A stretch of 64,000 nt of DNA, taken from NCBI GenBank assembly GCA_020726505.1, contig JAHLEZ010000033.1, forward strand, positions 186,001 to 250,000, in the 5' to 3' direction. This DNA is from Leptodontidium sp. MPI-SDFR-AT-0119. Its lineage: Eukaryota; Ascomycota; Leotiomycetes; Helotiales; Leptodontidiaceae. Of this stretch, positions 59,587-64,000 are shown one piece after another. Made by a program: the position numbers and the translations under genes. The notes below the pieces were generated by a model, which worked only from the letters and a program-made list of their open reading frames with translations, ran no database searches and was not told the DNA's origin. Each line of letters starts with the position of its first letter. The first letter of the stretch is position 1.

Positions 59587-60748
59587 ATGATGAAATCACG
59601 TTCCGTCCCAGCAGCTTATGACAACCAGGATGCTAATGTTGATCTGGCTTCTGTCTTGAAGTCCAAGAAGCGGAAGCCATGCCAACTGGATGGTTCCCAA
59701 GGTAAGAGCCCCAGAAAGTGTATCCTTGAGTTCGCTTACAAGTATACAGACCGACCAATAACAATTGATGACCCTGAGTCAGCGGAGCGGGGGCTCAAGC
59801 GAAGGCAATTCGGACAACAGCAAAGACGCCAGCACACCAAGGGGCCGATTCGAGTCCCAATACCAGTGAACATAATCCGGGTGAGGGAGCTCTTGCGATC
59901 GAGCAGAAAGGTCGTTGTCATCAGTGGAGCTGGCATATCGGCCAATGCGGGATGTAAGTAGAACCGATGCACACCTTCTTTGCTACTGACAGGATCCAGT
60001 CTCTACTTTTCAGCAAATGCGGAAATCCGAACGTGTCTCCTTCGACCGGTCCCTTTATTCCTTGCCAGTTGAGGCGACCAAATTCCATTCCACGATCTGT
60101 AGCATGTTTGCCCGCACCCAGTCAGACGCGTGTCAGCCTACACCATTCCACAAGACAATGGCTACCCTAGCCCAGAAACACAAACTCACCCTCCACATCG
60201 CACAAAACATAGATTGTGTCGAGCAGCGACTACCGGATCTGGAGGCCAAGACTGTTCGTCTCCACGGCCGAGTTGACCAGATGAGGTGCCAGAAGTGCAA
60301 CTGGGTTGGTGCGTTTCAACCTCGCCTTTTCCAAGGTGCTGATTTGCCAAGCTGTTCGAGGTGTGTGGAAAGATATCAGGCCCGTGTATCGCAAGGCAAA
60401 CGAATACCGAATCCTGGGGAGCTCAGACCTGACGTGCTTTTATATAACGAGCCTCACCCTGACGACACGGGTATCTGGCAAACTATCCAGCGTGGTCTCA
60501 GGAAAAGACCAGACCTGGTGCTCATCGTCGGCACCACGTTGAAGGTGCCAGGAGCCTTATCAATAGCGACAAATTTCTGTCGCGCCACTCAGAGCAGGGG
60601 CGGTGTTGCTATCTGGATGAGCAAGGAGGAGCCTCTATCGAAAGTACGACATCTTTTTGATTACGTGTTTCGAGGAGACTGTGACGACCTAGCCTATAAG
60701 CATCTCCATTATCCCACTTCCCACGCAAGTACTTACGTGGCGCGTTAG
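59587..60748 (+). CDS. SIR2-family (sirtuin) NAD-dependent deacylase-like protein
   Basis: Exons 59,587-59,953 and 60,000-60,748 give 371 residues (46-bp intron, branch CTGAC). Residues 1-100 are a basic leader. The Rossmann loop GAGISANAG is at 114-122, QNID at 191-194, catalytic His211 in RLHGR, zinc cysteines in CQKC (219, 222) and CSRC (241, 244), and a GTTLKVP motif. This is the pattern of fungal nuclear sirtuins that remove acyl groups from histones or other proteins using NAD. Odd: the usual I-P-D-F-R after the Rossmann loop is replaced here by F-S-T-F-Q-Q, at the intron boundary. The acceptor used (ATCCAG) was chosen because the nearer GACAG would create a stop. Neighbouring genes give no pathway. 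Confidence 0.82.
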
Positions 60749-61328
60749 AAGTTGCAGCTCGCGAACTTCCGAGAAGCTTCAATATTCCCGACCTCGCGCT
60801 GAACCAGCTTAGAAAACAATGGTCTCTAGGATGTTTTTCAACCGCCAAAACACGCTGGTCACGCCGACTGGTATTATCTGACAGGCTCGGTTAAGGTTCT
60901 CGGGCACCAGGAAAATTGATGTTCCAAGAACACCAAAACCTCGCTTCACTGTTTCTTTGTACAAGGGTCCTAGCCTGCTCTAGCAAAACTGGGGAGTATG
61001 TGTTCACGAGCATTGGTGAGCAAAATTGCTGCCTCTGGCGGAATCTTTATCGCTTTCTGAAAGCCTTGATTCACCTATAGTATAACACAGTGGACTTTCC
61101 ATGAATTTCACACATTTGACCGACACGAATCATCAGTTCTGGGAAAGGGTTGCCAGTTGCGCCTTCCCCTGTCCTTGCTTGCCGAATGGGAAATCCACCC
61201 CCCGTGACTATCACCCATCCTCTCGCGCTCCTCTTGTCAACCACAACGCCACGAACATCTGGGTAAAATCGTTTGTGTTCTCCCGTGATCTCATGATCTT
61301 CAAGTTCGATATTTACTCTTCCAGCAAT
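60749..61328. other. intergenic between convergent genes
   Basis: The sirtuin ends on the plus strand and the next gene ends on the minus strand. Only a short domainless frame (61,101-61,343). Confidence 0.5.
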
Positions 61329-62299
61329 CTACCTCTGCGTTAGTCGATCTCTTGCAAGTGTAGTCATTGAAAAGGGGAGTTCTACCAGTCCCGCAGCAGT
61401 ACTTCTCAAACATTGCTGATCACTCGCAGTCCTTAAGGCACTACTTAGGTGACCAGCAGCGTTTATTATTACGTTGAATCTGGCAAGCATGCCGTGTGCG
61501 TGTGACGTCAGCCAGAATAAGTCCCAGATGTGTTGCTTTAACATCTGAAAGTCATACAAGTTGCCTCCAGCAATGACGAAGACCATTCTGGAGCTACAGT
61601 GCACACCTGTCAGCTCAAATCTGAGAGATGAAACGTCGTCGATTCCTGATACCGCCATGTACCATTTGTAAAAGTCTGGCGACGTTTGCCCGACCAAAAG
61701 TCCGGCATGATAAACAGTCTCTTGGGATGGCATTCCATCAAGGTGAAGGATGACCTGGACATGCCTTTGAAACGCCTCTAACAGTGAACGCACCTCGACT
61801 GGGAGAAGTGCACTTTCCACACGATTATCAATAGTGAACTTCACAGCCGGTGGCAGAGAATTGTTCTGGGGCAGTACCGAGGACTCAGGTCGACGTAGAG
61901 AGGAAGACAGCTGAGGGACTGTCCTGGGAGTCAAGTCGGTGTGCTCAGAGTCGTGCGTTAAGGGCGAAAACAGTCCTGTGTTCACCTTTCCAGCCTTTGT
62001 GTGTGTGCAGACAGTGGCCGCCGACGTCAGCGAGATATGACCACCTATTTCGGCCGTCGACGTGCTTTGCGTAGAATCCGTGGCCTTGCTCGGGGTTTGT
62101 CGTTCACTTTGAGGTTGCTCCGCTTCCCAATTGAGCAGCGACGAGATCGAAACGGGCGCAGGATACTTGGATATCAGCCACGTTCAAGTTAAGGACCTCT
62201 AAAGAAAGGTTACCTAAGACTTACTCGATAGAGCTCACTGATATCTGGCGGATTGGCTGGCTGAACTGATGACCCATCCTCGCGACGTGCATTTGCCAT
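61329..62299 (-). CDS. hypothetical two-exon protein with an ISSLLN motif
   Basis: Exon 1 is 62,299-62,225 (MANARREDGSSVQPANPPDI, 25 codons) and exon 2 is 62,165-61,329. The 59-bp intron (GTAAGTC...ATATCCAAG) preserves phase 0, giving 303 residues. Exon 2 opens YPAPVSISSLLNWE; P-x-S-I-S-S-L-L-N is a short linear motif seen at the N-termini of several fungal regulators. About residues 35-125 are Ser/Thr/Gln-rich and disordered. The C-terminal 170 residues are folded-looking (VRSLLEAFQRHVQVIL, GLLVGQTSPDFYKWYMAV, MVFVIAGGNLYDFQML). The family of this domain was not recognised. Nuclear role is a guess from the leader motif. Confidence 0.65.
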
Positions 62300-62654
62300 A
62301 TGGAAGGATGTTAAAATCGATGACAAGGAAGAGTGAGTTCCCTGGGATAGCGTCTGTCAGAATTATTCGAACAAAGATTGCAACAAGCGAAGATGGCTAT
62401 GGGAAATATAATGGCGTGACTGTGAAATTTGACTAACTGACGTGTTAATCTGGAAGCGGCGCGACGGGTGGCTGGTCAGGTTCCCTGCAAAAATCAGCGA
62501 TCGAGAATGGGTTCTTGGTCTTTTATGATGGAGGGGACCGTTTTTGAAGCCGGCGCATTGCACAGGTATGGCAATATCATTGCCCAATTATCGAACACCG
62601 CCGTCAAACCCTGTCCAACGATAGACCAGCTAACCGCGGACCAATCAGTTCTGC

Positions 62655-62708
62655 GTCTGCTTTCTGCCCCTTGTTTCTGCCCCCTGTTTCTGCCCCTGTT
62701 TCTGCCCC
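62655..62708. repeat. short tandem repeat, unit TGTTTCTGCCCC(C)
   Basis: About four units of 12-14 bases (TCTGCCCCTTG, TTTCTGCCCCCTG, TTTCTGCCCCTG, TTTCTGCCCCCGG). Confidence 0.7.
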
Positions 62709-63049
62709 CGGAATATTCTCGTTACGCTTAGCGACTCCCCACAATCAGATCCCTTCACCCTTCCTTATCTCTTCCGTTATCTTTGTGATATTTGCTGCTA
62801 GTCAGGGCTGGAATTGTTCCGGTGACGCTGGTGAAGAAGCTGAGTGTTGGGAAAGCGGGGTAAAAGAGGCGAGGATGCAATTAAGGGAGGCATGAAGAGA
62901 AGTCGGACGTAGACTATCTTGATGCACTGCAGCTTAAAATACCGAAAGGTCGCGTCTCTTTGCAAATACTGAAATAGATACTAACATCTGTCCCTGCGAC
63001 CCAAGACGCACCCTTTAACGAGACATGTCGTAGGTAAATTAGATGCTAG

Positions 63050-63430
63050 GCATATACAAATTTAAGCATATGCCCTGTTACAAACGTCGCTTGAGAACCT
63101 CCTTTTTACTTAAGCATATGCCCAAAAATAAACGTCGATTAAGAGGCTTCATCATGACTACGGATATATGCAAATATAGGCTTATACCGCACAATAAAAT
63201 TCGCTTAAGAAACCTTGACTTTAGGCATATGGTCTGTAATAAATATCATTTAAGACCCCCATATTCTACGGCATCACTTTAAGCATATGCCCGCCCGTCA
63301 TAGAAGTCGCTTAAAACCCGTTTTTCACGCTATTGACTTTAGGCATATGCCATGTAAAAAAGTCGCTTAAGAACCTACAGTTTACAGCATTACCTTTAGA
63401 CATGTGCAGTTTTAAGCATGTACCACGAGG
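63050..63430. repeat. degenerate minisatellite (about 50-62-bp units)
   Basis: Two alternating motifs recur six to eight times: TTTAAGCATATGCCC (near 63,060, 63,111, 63,221, 63,279, 63,339, 63,402 and 63,412) and GTCGCTTAAGAACC (near 63,086, 63,135, 63,197, 63,245, 63,307, 63,362). Spacing is about 50-62 bases. The first motif contains the palindrome GCATATGC and the second CTTAAG. The unit is AT-rich and non-coding; the plus-strand open frame 63,043-63,282 is a by-product. Confidence 0.75.
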
Positions 63431-63473
63431 AAGGGTTCAAGTTGGATCATCAGGACCCAAAAATTGTCCCTGA

Positions 63474-63812
63474 ATGATTAGAGTTTTGAGAAAAGTCAGC
63501 ATTCTGTCAGGACGTCAAGCTGACGCAGATAATGGCTGTTTATCAATCCTTGATTTTCTAGAAAGGGGAACCCGCAAGTCACCTCGACTGCTGCTTGGCG
63601 GCCCGGTTTTCTGTTGCGTCCACCAGGCATCGGAAAGCTCCAGGACACCTCGCTTAACTGTTTACATGAAAATTCATCGCTCAAATGATCAATTGCACCA
63701 CAACCACAAGGGCAGCAGACATGTACAGTATCTACTTATACTGATAAGGAAGCAGTTTCTTCCTAACGAGGACTCACTACGCATGCGGCGGGTACTTCTA
63801 AGCCCATTCTAG
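63474..63812 (+). CDS. hypothetical ORF
   Basis: 112 codons starting MIRVLRKVSILSGRQADADN. No domain or splice support. Listed because it is the longest frame between the minisatellite and the window end. Confidence 0.2.
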   Translation: MIRVLRKVSILSGRQADADNGCLSILDFLERGTRKSPRLLLGGPVFCCVHQASESSRTPRLTVYMKIHRSNDQLHHNHKGSRHVQYLLILIRKQFLPNEDSLRMRRVLLSPF

Positions 63813-64000
63813 ATTGAATACTGCGTAAAGCCAACGATTTTACGAGTTCCAATCTCGCAGTCACTATTCCGGAAGAAAAAGACTTTCCCATGGAAAATCG
63901 TATGAAAAAACAAGATGGAGCGTAAGTTTCGGAGTATTGACAGCTAGCAACAACTAACCCTCCAGCCACGTAATGAGATGATCGTCCGCCCTGCCCATCC

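Noticed and set aside
63050..63430. CRISPR-like array of repeats and spacers
   Set aside because: Repeats are degenerate, the spacers are similar to each other, and the genome is fungal. It is a minisatellite.

Overview
The window is eukaryotic, from a filamentous ascomycete (Pezizomycotina). Introns are short (about 46-59 bp), GT-AG, often with CTGAC or CTAAC-like branch sites. Gene families are typical of these fungi: a NACHT-ankyrin NLR, a 2EXR protein, an APH-like kinase, Myb-like nuclear proteins and a sirtuin. Degraded transposons carry the mark of repeat-induced point mutation (RIP): TpA excess, CpA/TpG depletion, stop codons at former CAA/CAG/TGG codons. Species cannot be fixed from the sequence alone.

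Positions 1 to about 26,790 are an AT-rich RIP isochore without intact genes. It holds a minus-strand Copia relic (1-5,600); a complete Copia element (8,481-16,257) with two 257-bp LTRs and a 5-bp target duplication; a second, 5'-truncated copy (16,690-19,433) carrying a nested 319-bp solo LTR; a RecQ-like relic of the telomere-linked helicase type (about 19,640-23,720); a 371-bp tandem duplication; and about 900 bp of nearly pure A+T. The helicase relic suggests, but does not prove, a subtelomeric site. The border to normal-composition DNA near 26,790 is abrupt.

Positions 26,800-64,000 are gene-bearing accessory DNA with many lineage-specific genes, paralogous fragments and pseudogenes. In order: a nuclear Myb-like/AT-hook gene (28,986-31,097) and a damaged tandem relative (31,300-32,855); a 2EXR gene (minus); several small minus-strand hypotheticals (34.8-37.6 kb); a three-exon probable nuclear protein (38.5-40.1 kb); a PhyH-like dioxygenase (minus); a Trp-rich-headed protein (41.6-42.4 kb); an APH-like kinase; a fragment of, then an intact, nuclease-like plus kinase fusion (44,712-46,955); an NLR with 15 near-identical ankyrin repeats (48,085-51,957), flanked on both sides by copies of one minus-strand gene (relic at 47.3-47.6 kb, intact at 53.1-54.1 kb); a small membrane protein (minus); a nine-exon coiled-coil gene (57,929-59,122); a sirtuin (59,587-60,748); a two-exon hypothetical (minus, 62,299-61,329); and a minisatellite near 63.2 kb.

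The NLR, the nuclease-like/kinase fusion, the APH-like kinase and the flanking duplicated gene look like a fungal immunity or allorecognition neighbourhood. That is inferred from family membership and repeat behaviour and has not been demonstrated. All exon structures were assembled by eye from splice signals and reading-frame continuity.
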